The notes beneath the pieces were generated by a model. It made no database searches, had not been told where the DNA came from, and worked only from the letters and a program-made list of their open reading frames with translations. A stretch of DNA of 64,000 bases from JAISFI01 sp031553775 (GTDB lineage: Bacteria; Bacteroidota; Bacteroidia; Bacteroidales; Azobacteroidaceae), in contig JAVBLA010000040.1 in NCBI GenBank assembly GCA_031553775.1, forward strand, positions 32,163 to 96,162, in the 5' to 3' direction. Below are positions 41,372-52,100 of the stretch, in pieces; the stretch's first letter is position 1, and each line of letters begins with the position of its first letter. The position numbers and the translations under genes were made by a program.

Positions 41372-44300
41372 ATGAAAAATAAAAAACGATTTTTATTGTT
41401 AAGCTCACTGTTTGTATTGATAGTGATTACTACTTTTGCCCGTAATGGAATTTCATTCCATAATCTTGCCGTTAATGAATCGGAAACCGTATCTGCAGAA
41501 ACTTTTACAGAGGAAGATGAGACTGTTATTGCTGATTTTTCTGTGAATAAAGAAAATCCGTATGCTTTGGAAACGATAACTTTTATCGATCTTTCTACCG
41601 GAGCCTCTTCATGGAAGTGGACTTTTGAAGAGGGGATTCCGACAACATCTGCAGAGAGGAATCCATCGGTAACCTATAATGTTCCCGGGAAATACGATGT
41701 AACGCTTACGATTAATGAAGGAACGCCCGACGAACGAACGATTACCAAACAAGACTTTATTGTTGTAACACAAAAAACAGGGGAGACTGTGCAAATTGGT
41801 GCGGGAAACGGTGTATCACCCTGGCCGTTCGGTTATAGTTCATACCGGCAACTGGGTACGGCCTCGCTTTATAAAGCGGAAGAGATTGGCCGTCCGTCAG
41901 GTGGTGTAATCAATGCTGTTTCATGGTATTGTAATAATGCGGAAAGTACGGCCCGGCAAATAAAAATATACATGCTTGAAACAACTGAAACGAGTTTAAT
42001 AGCCAGCACCTGGGGAAATGCCATATCCGGTTTGACACCTGTTTATACCAGTAATACGTCCTGGACCAATACCTCGGGATGGAATACTATCTGGTTAGAT
42101 GCTCCATTCAATTATAGTGGAACGAAAAATTTGAAGATCATTGTCTGGGAGATGGGTACCACAGCTACTGTGAAAACTGTTGATACAAGATATACTCTGG
42201 TATATAATACAAATTTGCGTTGGAACTATACAGACAAAGATATGTCGGCATCTAACTCCGCATCCAGTTATAATGAACGTCCGAATATTCAGTTGTTGTT
42301 CAACGGACATGAAGCTGTGGCTCCTAAGGCTGATTTTGTAACATCCAATGACAGGTTGACATTTCTGGAGAATTTTGATAATGCGCCATCAGCAACAACT
42401 CTGCCTTTTGAGGGGTGGACGATGGATTTTATTACAGGTACGACTGTGAAGGCAGAAATAAAAGCCTATCAGGCAGCTTCCAATTCATATAGCTTGATAG
42501 ATTCCAGTAATGTTTATTCTTTGATTTGGTCTGCTAATGGAAATGCTGTTATCGACGGACGCCTCATCTCTCCCGTAATTCAGCTTCCGGAAAATGCCCG
42601 TTTGGAATTTGCAGCCTTATATAGGGATGATTATGTAGTAGCGGGGACAGATAACTGTCCGATTTCCATTTATGTTTCCACCGATAACGGAAGTACCTGG
42701 AGTAATGATCCTGTTTGGACTACAGCCAATTCTCCGGTTGTCTTTAAAACGCTGGTATGGCATGATATTACAGTAGACCTGAGCGCTTATAGTAACCAGA
42801 GTGTACGGCTGGCGTGGAGGCAAGCCGGAAAATATGCAAATCCCAATATCGGGTTTGACAACATTCGGATTCTGGCATCTTCCAATAATAAACTCAACGT
42901 ATTGGAAGGCGATTATCTGCAGTTTGCCGATAAATCTACCGGACCGGCGGTGCTTTGGCAGTGGATGCTTCCCGGTTCGGAAATAGGGAGCAGCACGGAG
43001 CAAAATCCCAGGGTCAGATATCCGGATGCCGGAACCTATAATGTTACATTAACTGTAAAAAATAATATTGGAGAGGATACCAAAACGGAAAACCAATTGG
43101 TGGTAGTATCACCCAGGGCGCCTATGGCAGCTTTCAGTGGAGCAAGTCCACAGGCTTTTACCCGTTGGAAAAACTACGGAAAATTCATTCCGGTCGGAGC
43201 AACTGTAAATTATTCCGATCAATCGTTGGGAAAACCTACTTCATGGGACTGGTCTTTTACCGGAGCAGACCAGGCAAGTTCAGATATAAAAAATCCTGTC
43301 GTGACGTATAATACCGAAGGTGTTTTCAATACCAATCTTTCCATTTCTAATGCTATGGGAAATGATGAAATCGCTTACAATGAATATATAAAAGCAGGAG
43401 GTACCGATTCCATCTGGAATATGCCGGTCGATGATCCGGGCAAAAGCATTTATCTCATTGACGGAGAAACCAAACCTTCTCATGGCTATCTTACAGGACA
43501 AAACTGGTATAAGTTTACCGCTTATTCGGAACGTTTTACCAATACCACAACGGGGGTCATTTCTAAAGTGATGCTGGACCTGAAAGTCTCCAATAAAAAA
43601 GATGAGGTATTTCAGGTTGAGATTTGTGCAGACCGGGCTGACGGAACTCCCGGGGTTGTTTTAGGCGTAGTGGACTTACCCGTAGCTGATATGTTGGATA
43701 ATGCCTATACTGTAGTCACTTTCCCTTCACCGGTTGCTGTTTCAGGTCCGTTCCATGTGGTTGTCAAAGGATTTGAAGATTATTCTACGCAACCGACACT
43801 GGTAGTGATCAAATCGTCTGTCAAACAGGTAGCTGGAGGAACCGTTCACTTTTATGATTTCCGAAGTAACCGGTGGTATGCTTATAATGAACAGTCTCAA
43901 TTCGGAAATCCGTGTATTTCATTGAATATTGTACCAGTCTACACTTTTGCTGAGTTTACTGTCGATACGCAGGCGATTTCATTTGAATCTGCTGGTGGCA
44001 GCCAATCGGTAGCTGTTCACTCAAACCTTGGCTGGGAAGTTTTTTGTGATGCATCGTGGGTGCAGGTCGCTAAAGACGGAAATACTGCAGTTTTGATAGT
44101 TTCCGGAGAAAATACCGGCGGATACCGGGAAGCAGATATTTATATAAGGAATGGCGCTGAAGAAAAGATTATCCGGGTAGCCCAGTCAGGAAGTCCGGTA
44201 CTATTGACGGGACAGAATAATAGTACTGATCCGGATATTAAAAACCTGACATGGACATCGGAAGCACTTCAAACCGGAACAAGAATTTCCTGGAGTAATG

Positions 44301-45403
44301 GAAAACCAAATTATGGTGCGAGTAACGGAACAGATCCTATCGTTGCTGCTATCCGCTGGGAGAGTTCTGACTTGTCTGCATATTCTACAGCGAAAATAAC
44401 GGCTGTGGATTTATTTATACCGCTACAGGCTTCTTATACCATCCGTGTATATTCCGGGAATACTCTTCTCTGTACACAAGTTTTAACTGCATCTACTGCA
44501 GGAAAATACAACCGGGTAACACTGGATCAGCCGGTAATTATTGATCTTACAAAAGACCTGATCGTAAGTTGTACCGTTGAAAATTATCCTGCCGGAACAA
44601 CGCCGGTGGTGTTTGATGCTTCCACTCCTATGCCATACAAAGGTGACCTGATATCGATAGACGGAGGAAATACTTTCTATGCCATGTCCGAATGGTTGCC
44701 GGACATGAATTCCGGGAACTGGTGTATGTCTGTTATCCTGGAAGGAAAACGGAAAGAAATGTACAATATTTACCGGAATGAGGCTAAAATTGCTACGGTA
44801 ACCGAAAAAATGTATACAGATAATTCCGATGCTGCTAATTCCAGTTATAAAGTAGCTTCCGTATTGAATGATACGGTTGAAGTAGATGTTTCTAATACAG
44901 TTGTACTTTCGGTCTATACCATTACCGCATCAGCCGGCATAGGCGGTAGCATAACTCCTGCCGGAAACGTGAAAGTAGGAGCAGGGGATAACCAGGCATT
45001 TACTATAATTCCTGATGTAGGCTATGTCCTTTCCCTGGTGCTTGTCGATGGGGTAGACAATGCTGCAGCCGTAACCAATAAAAGCTATACGTTTAATAAT
45101 GTAACAGCCAACCGTACGATCAGGGCTGTATTTTTCCCAAAAACAGGCATCGATACAGCTCATTCTGAGAATGATGTGGTTATTTATCCGAATCCGGTAG
45201 ATGCTGGTCATCCGTTGATGATTGTATTGCCTGAGAAATACACCCAGGCGAATGTGGATGTGTATGATTCGACTGGAAATCTGATACAACAATATCCGAG
45301 TATCAAGAATACGATTTCTGCTCCGGAAACAGCCGGTGTTTTCTTTCTGAAGGTACAGTTGCCTGATGGATCTGTGGAAACGAAAAGGATTATAGTAAGA
45401 TAA
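41372..45403 (+). CDS. large secreted multidomain protein with T9SS C-terminal sorting domain
   Basis: A 1343-residue exported protein. After a signal peptide (about 1-23) come a PKD domain (about 50-135, TFIDLSTGASSWKWTFEEG), a beta-rich section, and a cleaved-adhesin/choice-of-anchor-J-like lectin fold (about 330-505, starting FLENFDNAPSATTLPFEGW). Two further PKD domains follow (about 510-585, 590-680), then a beta-rich section, a BACON domain (about 870-950), an InlB/Flg_new-like repeat (ITASAGIGGSITPAGNVKVG), and a T9SS type A sorting domain over the last 75 residues (VIYPNPVDAG ... GVFFLKVQLPDGSVETKRII). No peptidase or glycosidase site is seen, so binding to glycans or host material is the likely job. 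It implies a type IX secretion system elsewhere in the genome. Confidence 0.88.
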   Translation: MKNKKRFLLLSSLFVLIVITTFARNGISFHNLAVNESETVSAETFTEEDETVIADFSVNKENPYALETITFIDLSTGASSWKWTFEEGIPTTSAERNPSVTYNVPGKYDVTLTINEGTPDERTITKQDFIVVTQKTGETVQIGAGNGVSPWPFGYSSYRQLGTASLYKAEEIGRPSGGVINAVSWYCNNAESTARQIKIYMLETTETSLIASTWGNAISGLTPVYTSNTSWTNTSGWNTIWLDAPFNYSGTKNLKIIVWEMGTTATVKTVDTRYTLVYNTNLRWNYTDKDMSASNSASSYNERPNIQLLFNGHEAVAPKADFVTSNDRLTFLENFDNAPSATTLPFEGWTMDFITGTTVKAEIKAYQAASNSYSLIDSSNVYSLIWSANGNAVIDGRLISPVIQLPENARLEFAALYRDDYVVAGTDNCPISIYVSTDNGSTWSNDPVWTTANSPVVFKTLVWHDITVDLSAYSNQSVRLAWRQAGKYANPNIGFDNIRILASSNNKLNVLEGDYLQFADKSTGPAVLWQWMLPGSEIGSSTEQNPRVRYPDAGTYNVTLTVKNNIGEDTKTENQLVVVSPRAPMAAFSGASPQAFTRWKNYGKFIPVGATVNYSDQSLGKPTSWDWSFTGADQASSDIKNPVVTYNTEGVFNTNLSISNAMGNDEIAYNEYIKAGGTDSIWNMPVDDPGKSIYLIDGETKPSHGYLTGQNWYKFTAYSERFTNTTTGVISKVMLDLKVSNKKDEVFQVEICADRADGTPGVVLGVVDLPVADMLDNAYTVVTFPSPVAVSGPFHVVVKGFEDYSTQPTLVVIKSSVKQVAGGTVHFYDFRSNRWYAYNEQSQFGNPCISLNIVPVYTFAEFTVDTQAISFESAGGSQSVAVHSNLGWEVFCDASWVQVAKDGNTAVLIVSGENTGGYREADIYIRNGAEEKIIRVAQSGSPVLLTGQNNSTDPDIKNLTWTSEALQTGTRISWSNGKPNYGASNGTDPIVAAIRWESSDLSAYSTAKITAVDLFIPLQASYTIRVYSGNTLLCTQVLTASTAGKYNRVTLDQPVIIDLTKDLIVSCTVENYPAGTTPVVFDASTPMPYKGDLISIDGGNTFYAMSEWLPDMNSGNWCMSVILEGKRKEMYNIYRNEAKIATVTEKMYTDNSDAANSSYKVASVLNDTVEVDVSNTVVLSVYTITASAGIGGSITPAGNVKVGAGDNQAFTIIPDVGYVLSLVLVDGVDNAAAVTNKSYTFNNVTANRTIRAVFFPKTGIDTAHSENDVVIYPNPVDAGHPLMIVLPEKYTQANVDVYDSTGNLIQQYPSIKNTISAPETAGVFFLKVQLPDGSVETKRIIVR

Positions 45404-45429
45404 AAAGATACTCAAAATGTAAGTTCCTT

Positions 45430-45699
45430 TTAATCATTGAATTTTTTGTTGGTCCGTGGAGCATCCGGGAGTTGTACATCCAGTGACTTCCGGAAACGGA
45501 CACAACCTTCCAAAAACTGTGGCCAGTCAGGGACTGCTATTGCAGGATCATATTTTTCCGGTAGTAAGTTCCACAAAGCGGGATGGAACCAGCATAAATC
45601 ATGTTCCGTACTGTCCCTGTGCTTCCGGATACCCCGGCGCAATTTTTTTACTTCTTCGACCAGTTCATCCCAGGTCATATTCTGAAGGTCTTCATCCAT
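45430..45699 (-). CDS. small conserved-type hypothetical protein
   Basis: An 89-residue soluble protein with a helical start (MTWDELVEEVKKLRRGIRKH), then DLCWFHPALWNLLPEK and VPDWPQFLEGCVRFRKSL, ending PDAPRTNKKF. The even distribution of Trp, Pro and charged residues and the absence of a better frame on the other strand suggest a real gene; similar short proteins are common in Bacteroidales, but I know of no function. It lies between the convergent T9SS protein and the permease. Confidence 0.65.
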   Translation of the reverse strand: MDEDLQNMTWDELVEEVKKLRRGIRKHRDSTEHDLCWFHPALWNLLPEKYDPAIAVPDWPQFLEGCVRFRKSLDVQLPDAPRTNKKFND

Positions 45700-45768
45700 A
45701 GCTTTATCTGGTTATTCTTTTAAATGAAAACGTTCAGGACCGTATTTTTGTTCCGGTTGCCTTTTGTG

Positions 45769-47649
45769 TCAAAACGGAAATATCAAAGGCAAAACCAATA
45801 CCATTACAATACCCATAATGATTTGCAGGGGCAATCCCACCTTAACGTAATCCATAAAAGTATATCGACCGGCCGACATGACCAAGGCATTGGGAGGAGT
45901 GGAGAATGGGCTGGCAAAACACATGCTGGCAGCAACGGTAACTGCAAAAAGAAAAGGATAAGGGCTCACTCCGATTTCGTTTGCAGCATGCATGGCAATC
46001 GGTGCAAATAAAACAGCCGTGGCTGTATTGCTGATGAAAAGCGTAAGCAGTGAAGTCCTGAAATAAATACCGGCTAACAGGATAATCGGGCCGAAATCAC
46101 CCAATCCTTTTACAAAACCATTAGAGATCATCGTTGCGGCGCCTGTCTTTTCCAGGGCCAGGGACATGGGCAGCATAGCCCCGATTAATACAATACTTTG
46201 CCAGTTGATGGTTTTATATGCTTCTTCCACATTCCGGAAACAACCGGTAAGCACCATCAAGACTGCAGCAATCATTACGGCGGTAACCGGTGCGATGGGA
46301 ATATTGTCGAAAGCCATACAAACCACCATTAGGATCATGATGATGGCGGCTAAGGGAGCCTTATAGTCTAAGGTTACTTTAGAAGCTTCTGCAAGCGGTT
46401 GCCCTACCACTACCCATTCGGATGGTTCTTCGTTCAGGCGGGCAATATTATTCCATTCTCCCTGCACGAGCAGAGCGTCTCCTGCCTGCATTTTTTCATC
46501 TTTGAGATTTTGCAAGATGTATTGTTTATGGCGTTGAATGCCTAATATATTTACATTATATTTTTCCCTGAATCCGGAATTTTTGACTGGTTGATTTACC
46601 AACTTGGAATTAGATAATAACACTACTTCCGCAATTCCAATTTCATCAAACATCAGTTTACCTGAGAAGGCAGGCCCTGATTCCTCAGTCTGGTGGGTGT
46701 CGATCCAATTCAGTTTATTGTCTTCGACAAATTTCATAACAGACTCAAAAGATCCTAATACATACAGCACATCGTTTTCCATGATAATTGTTTCCGGTCC
46801 GGCAATCTTTTGGTCGATGGTCTTTAGAAAAGGCTTCTGATTGTTTGTTTTTCTTCTTACTTCGAGTATGCTAATATTATATTTTTGTGTAATCCCTAAT
46901 TCCTGCAATGTTTTGTTGATCAGGATGGATTCGGGTTTTACCTTTACCCGAAACAGGTTTTGAGCCAGCTGATATTCATTGGCCAGCTCCTTCAATGATT
47001 TTCCGCCTTTTTTTATAGTATGATCCTTGCCTTTATCTTCTTTTGAAAGGAATAATTTACTTAATGGAGCCAATAATAATGTTCCCAAAGTAACACAAAC
47101 AAGACCGACCGGTAAAAAGGAAAAAAATGACAGTCCTTTGTATCCGGCATCTATCAATGCACTGTTTATAACTAAGTTGGGAGGGGTTCCGATCAGGGTC
47201 ATCATTCCCCCCATACTGCTGGCAAAAGCCAGTGGCATCAGAAACCGGCCCGGATGCGTATTGGAATTCATGGCCAGGCTCACCACGATCGGCAACATCA
47301 GGGCCACTGTTCCTGTATTGCTGACAAAAGCGCCAATACAAGAAGTTACCAACATCAGCAAAAGAAATAATTTGGTCTGACTATTACCTGCGAGTGCCAT
47401 AATTTTACTGCTGATCATTTTAGCCAGTCCTGTTTGAAAAATTCCTCCTCCCACAACGAAAAGTCCTATCATCATGATGACGATAGAGTTGGAAAAACCG
47501 GAAAGTGCTTCGGAGGGTGTCAGTATATTGAAAACCATCAGGGAGATTAGAGATAAGAGCGCAACCAGATCCGAGCGAATCTTTCCGTTTACAAAGAAAA
47601 TTGCTGAAATTGCTAAAATAATCAGAGTAGTAACCATAGAATTAATCAT
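45769..47649 (-). CDS. SLC13/DASS-type anion permease with two TrkA-C domains
   Basis: Inner-membrane sodium-coupled transporter, probably for sulfate, phosphate or dicarboxylates. It has two membrane halves (about 1-190 and 390-626) separated by a cytoplasmic insert with two RCK/TrkA C-terminal domains. Family motifs include SNTGTVALMLPIVVSLAMNS and the mirrored SNTATAVLFAPIAMHAANEI, whose SNT segments form the substrate and sodium sites. I start at MINSMVTT because a TATCTTTG -7 box overlaps the first codons of the longer frame at 47675-47668; the Met four residues later is also possible. Confidence 0.88.
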   Translation of the reverse strand: MINSMVTTLIILAISAIFFVNGKIRSDLVALLSLISLMVFNILTPSEALSGFSNSIVIMMIGLFVVGGGIFQTGLAKMISSKIMALAGNSQTKLFLLLMLVTSCIGAFVSNTGTVALMLPIVVSLAMNSNTHPGRFLMPLAFASSMGGMMTLIGTPPNLVINSALIDAGYKGLSFFSFLPVGLVCVTLGTLLLAPLSKLFLSKEDKGKDHTIKKGGKSLKELANEYQLAQNLFRVKVKPESILINKTLQELGITQKYNISILEVRRKTNNQKPFLKTIDQKIAGPETIIMENDVLYVLGSFESVMKFVEDNKLNWIDTHQTEESGPAFSGKLMFDEIGIAEVVLLSNSKLVNQPVKNSGFREKYNVNILGIQRHKQYILQNLKDEKMQAGDALLVQGEWNNIARLNEEPSEWVVVGQPLAEASKVTLDYKAPLAAIIMILMVVCMAFDNIPIAPVTAVMIAAVLMVLTGCFRNVEEAYKTINWQSIVLIGAMLPMSLALEKTGAATMISNGFVKGLGDFGPIILLAGIYFRTSLLTLFISNTATAVLFAPIAMHAANEIGVSPYPFLFAVTVAASMCFASPFSTPPNALVMSAGRYTFMDYVKVGLPLQIIMGIVMVLVLPLIFPF

Positions 47650-47667
47650 GCTTATTGAGGATGCATA

Positions 47668-47675
47668 CAAAGATA
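47668..47675 (-). promoter_or_regulatory. -7 box deciding the permease start
   Basis: On the minus strand TATCTTTG lies inside the codons 2-4 of the longest permease frame. A transcript from it would begin near 47661, ruling out the most upstream Met and favouring 47649 or 47637. No clear -33 box is seen. Confidence 0.5.
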
Positions 47676-47706
47676 GCATGAATTTTGATGATCTTATTGA
47701 TGTTTT

Positions 47707-48753
47707 TTATATTTTCATGAAATTTTTGTATTTGTTTCCTGCCAGAAGTATGATATTTTTATTAATTCCTACCTGTTTCTCGAAAAAAGATACCTCAATG
47801 CTAATTTCTCCTTTTTTGATACTTTTTTTCCAGTTTCCAATAATCCTATTTTTGTACAAAATGACGGGATGAAATATGCCGTTGGTCGAAAAAGCCTGAC
47901 GATGATATTCTAAATCCAGGACATCTGTTCGGTTTTTATAGCTAATCAGGTATTCGTCGTAAGCCGGAAGCAAATGCATGCCACTGTCTGATTGTGTGTT
48001 TCCTTTGTATGTTTCGTGTATGTAAAGTTTGGTATCTTCAAATTGACCGGAAATCAATTCGGATTCAATCAGTTTAATCGCCTGCCGGGCTTCTGTAAGT
48101 GACAGGCCCGACCACCAGCAGAAATCTTCCGCACTGGCAGGAGAATGGCTTTGGAAATATCTTTGGGCCAGTTTGGCCAGTGCTTCCTCCTTGTGAATAT
48201 CCGGAACCGGAGGTACACGTTCTTCTAATAGTGCATAAGTTTGTTTTTTTTTCTGATCAATACCGCTGCAAACGATTCCTTCTATTTCGGCACGCATCAT
48301 GATACAGTTTGCCCAGGTATCATCTGCCTTGACATTCAAACGGTTCAGCATAACCATTACCTCCTGCCGGGTCAAATGTTTATTTCCTCCCAGAATCCTT
48401 TCCATCAGGCGATTAGTCTGGGTATAAACATCTTCAGTTATTCCCAGGTATTTACTATATGAAACGAGTACATTCCTCAATCGGTTAACCGATAATTTTA
48501 ACATCCAACGAATGTCTTCCGCAGTCACCAGATGCCAGGTAGGACGCATAATGTGAGTCCGAAGTATTTCTCCTTTCTGCAGGGCCATATCTACATCCCG
48601 GATTGTTGACGATTGAGAGCGGATACCTACCGCCCATTTAGACATAGCATAGTCCTGCGCCTGGACGGCGCCCATCCAGGAGACAATCTCTCCGGGAGTA
48701 TTGAAATCAGGATGAGCCAATTGTTGGCTGATGGCGCGGATGGATGGAATCAT
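47707..48753 (-). CDS. AlkZ/YcaQ-like winged-helix (HTH_42) protein, putative DNA glycosylase
   Basis: A 348-residue protein of the AlkZ-like family, whose studied members unhook DNA interstrand crosslinks or excise bulky alkyl adducts. The N-terminal tandem winged-helix region contains SWMGAVQAQDYAMSKWAVGI, with the Q-x-Q catalytic motif (QAQ), then ILRTHIMRPTWHLVTAEDIR and a RYFQSHSPASAEDFCWWSGL segment. C-terminal LLPAYDEYLISYKNR is also conserved. Typical members have about 350-400 residues. A -7-like TATCTTTG lies at 48784-48777. The activity is inferred from the motif; it is a lone gene. Confidence 0.82.
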   Translation of the reverse strand: MIPSIRAISQQLAHPDFNTPGEIVSWMGAVQAQDYAMSKWAVGIRSQSSTIRDVDMALQKGEILRTHIMRPTWHLVTAEDIRWMLKLSVNRLRNVLVSYSKYLGITEDVYTQTNRLMERILGGNKHLTRQEVMVMLNRLNVKADDTWANCIMMRAEIEGIVCSGIDQKKKQTYALLEERVPPVPDIHKEEALAKLAQRYFQSHSPASAEDFCWWSGLSLTEARQAIKLIESELISGQFEDTKLYIHETYKGNTQSDSGMHLLPAYDEYLISYKNRTDVLDLEYHRQAFSTNGIFHPVILYKNRIIGNWKKSIKKGEISIEVSFFEKQVGINKNIILLAGNKYKNFMKI

Positions 48754-48784
48754 TGGTGCTGTGTTTGGGGTTTGTGCAAAGATA

Positions 48785-49047
48785 ACATTTTTTAGTTAAG
48801 AGTTAAGAATCTTCGAATTCCTGATTGGAAGATTATCATTTCAAAGCCTTTATATAGTAATAAAATTGCTCCTCCGAATTCCGTCAATTCTTAATTCTTA
48901 ACTCTTTTATCTCCTTATATTCAGATTGTTGACTGAATTTATTCTTTGCTTGTAGTGCTAAAAAAGGGACACTTTTAAGACTTTTTTTATCAGGTAGTAG
49001 CATCATAGGAGGTCAAAATTTTAACATCGGTTGTTGAACAATTACCT
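48785..49047. other. intergenic region before susC with a 13-bp inverted repeat
   Basis: No gene. Arms AAGAGTTAAGAAT (48798-48810) and ATTCTTAACTCTT (48894-48906) are exact inverses 83 bases apart; further inside lie CGAATTCC words in direct orientation. Right of it (48907-49047) there are two possible -7 boxes, TACCTTTG at 49043-49050 and TATTTTTG at 49062-49069, the latter about 48 bases before the susC ATG, but no matching -33 box. Confidence 0.5.
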
Positions 49048-49116
49048 TTGTCCCGTAGTTTTATTTTTGCACAGACTGGAATTAAAATTACACTTAAAAA
49101 TAAGCAGGAAATTCCC

Positions 49117-52100
49117 ATGAAAAATTTTATTTTGTCTATTCTTGTTTTGTTCACTTCCTGGAGTGTTTCCGCCCAGCAGAAAGTGAATGTGTCCGGAACA
49201 GTAACAGAATCCGGAACATCTATCCCATTGACAGGCGTAAGCGTACGGATTGAAGGAACCACTGTCGGAACGGTAACTGATATAGACGGGCTTTACACGC
49301 TGAATGATGTCTCTTCCGATGCTGTTCTTCAATTTACTTATGTAGGAATGAAAAGTAAATTGGTACCTGTAAACGGAAAAACAGTTATCCATGTGGAAAT
49401 GGAGGAGGACTCCAAGTCACTGAATGAAGTGGTAGTTGTAGGTTACGGAAGCCAAAAAGTAAAAGACCTGACAGCTCCTATCGGAGTAGTAAAGGGCAGC
49501 GAATTGAGTAAGCAGACTGTTGCGAACGCCGCACAGGCTTTGCAGGGAAAAATTGCCGGAGTCCAGGTGATTAATGGAGGAGCTCCCGGAGCTGGAGCTT
49601 CAGTCAAAATCCGTGGAGTAGGCTCTATGGGTGACGAGACTACTAAACCTCTATACATAGTAGACGGTATGTTTGTGGAAAATATCGATTTCCTCAGTGC
49701 TAACGATATCGAAAATATGAATGTCTTGAAGGACGCATCGGCTTCTGCCATATATGGTGTGCGTGCTGCCAACGGTGTTATACTGATTACCACCAAAAGA
49801 GGAATAGGGGCAAAACCTTCTATTTCTTATGAGGGTTATGGGGCACTTCAGGTTCCTGTGAATGTAATGCCGATGGTGACAGATAAAAACCAATATGTAG
49901 AACTGGTGAATAAGGCAAACCTGAATACGATCGGTTATGTACCGAAAAATGCTGCTGATTTCCCGACCAGTACCGACTGGTACGACGAATTACTCCGGAA
50001 TGCATTTATGCAGAACCACAGTCTCGATGTATCGGGATCTACGGAAACAACGAGTTATTCTTTTGGCGTGAATTATTTTTACCAGGATGGAATCATGGAT
50101 ACGGACAACGATTACGCCCGCTACAATCTGCGCGGAAGGATCGAGCAAAAAGTGAATTCCTGGCTGAAACTAGGAGCCAACACCATTGTTTCCAATTACA
50201 ACAAGCAGACTGCCAACGAGGATGCCTTCCGGCAGGCGTACGTGAATGCTCCCGTGTATCCGGTCTACGATGAAAATAATGAGTGGGCATACCCTGTCAA
50301 GTTCGGCTCTCCTCAAGCGTACGGTTTTGGGAATTCGTATGCTAATCCGGTAGCGATGGCTTACTACAAGGAGGACAAGATGAAAGGTAAAAAATATATA
50401 TTCTCCATATTTGCCGATTTTAATATCATCGACCAGAAGCTTAATTTCCGTACTTCATATAGTCAGGATTATACTTCCGAAGAATCTAAAGTATATCTTC
50501 CCGAATATGCCGTAGGAGGATCGCAGGAACAAAAAAAGTCGTCTCTGACGGAAACTTTTACTAACAGAGGTATGCAGATCATAGACAACCTGCTGACTTA
50601 TACCGACCGGATCGGGATGCATAGTTTTTCTGCATTACTGGGTCAATCTACCCGGATGGAAAAACAGAATAAATTATGGGGATCGGCTATCAATGTTCCC
50701 GGTGCCACAGAAGAATCCAAATACATCAAGAATGGCTCTACGGAAAACCGGAATACCAGCGATGATCCCTATTCCTATAATGGGATTTCTTTCTTCACCA
50801 GAGGAACATATAACTATGCCGATAAATATCTGGCAACAGTAACATTCCGTGCAGATGCCAGTTCCAAGTATCAGGAAAAATGGGGTTACTTCCCCTCCCT
50901 GGGGTTGGGATGGATTCTTTCCAACGAAAATTTTATGCAAAACCAGAAAGCGTTTGATTATCTTAAACTACGGTTGAGTTGGGGGATGCTGGGGAATGAT
51001 AATGTACCTGGAAATTCTTCGGTAATTCTGGGAACGCCTGGAATGAGTTCTTCAGCTGTATTCGGAGATAAAGTATTCGATGGCGTCGGAGCCCAGACCG
51101 TTTATCAGAATTACCTGAAGTGGGAAGTAGTGTCGGAATATAATCTCGGATTTGATTATGCAGCTTTGGGTAATCGATTGACCGGAGAGGTTGACGGTTA
51201 TTACCGGGTTACCGATAATGTGGTCTTTGCCGCTCCTGTTCCCGGAGGGGGAGGAGCAGCTACCCTGCTTGCCAATAATGGAAAAATACTTAATGCCGGA
51301 GTAGAATTTACCATTCGGTGGACAGACAAAAAATCGGATAAATTCTCGTATAACGTAGGACTTAATCTGACTACTATTCATAATGAGGTACTCAAACTGA
51401 AAGACAAAGAGTATATTGGCGGAGCTCAGATTAACAGTAAATATTTTGCTACTCGGACAGAAGTCGGGCATCCGATCGGTGCCTTTTACGGATATGAAGT
51501 GATCGGGGTATATCAAACCGAGAGTGACGCCGTATTAGATCCGGTGGGACAACCGGTACGCTCTAAAGGATATTTCAGATTTGAAGATAAGGATGGGAAT
51601 AACAAGATCGACGATAACGATATGCAATTCCTGGGAAGTCCGATTCCCTGGCTGATAGGAGGTTTTGATTTTGGAATTAATTATGGTAATATTGACTTCG
51701 GGCTGACATTATACGGTCAGCTTGGCAACAAAATTTTCAATGCCAAGCGTACAAACAGAGGTGATTTTGCCGATGGAAATTATGATCTGGATTTCTATAA
51801 ACATCATTGGGATGGAAAAGGCTCGTCTGATACCTATCCTTCACCGGAAGCTTTTAATTCTTCCGGGGTACAGAATTCCAACTCTTTCTTTGTGGAAGAT
51901 GGTTCTTATCTGCGCATTCAGAACGTCCAGTTAGGTTATACGTTTAATCATCTGAAGAGTATTTCTAACTTAAGAATCTACTTGTCGGCACAACGTCCAT
52001 ACACCTTATTCGGTTATAACGGATTTACACCGGAAGTGAGTGGGTCTCCTACCGCAACAGGTATAGATAATAATGTCTATCCTATGCAGGCTGTCTATTC

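Noticed and set aside
45437..45701. Plus-strand open frames opposite the small hypothetical gene
   Set aside because: They are shadows; the minus-strand frame has the more protein-like composition with helices and evenly placed Trp and charged residues.
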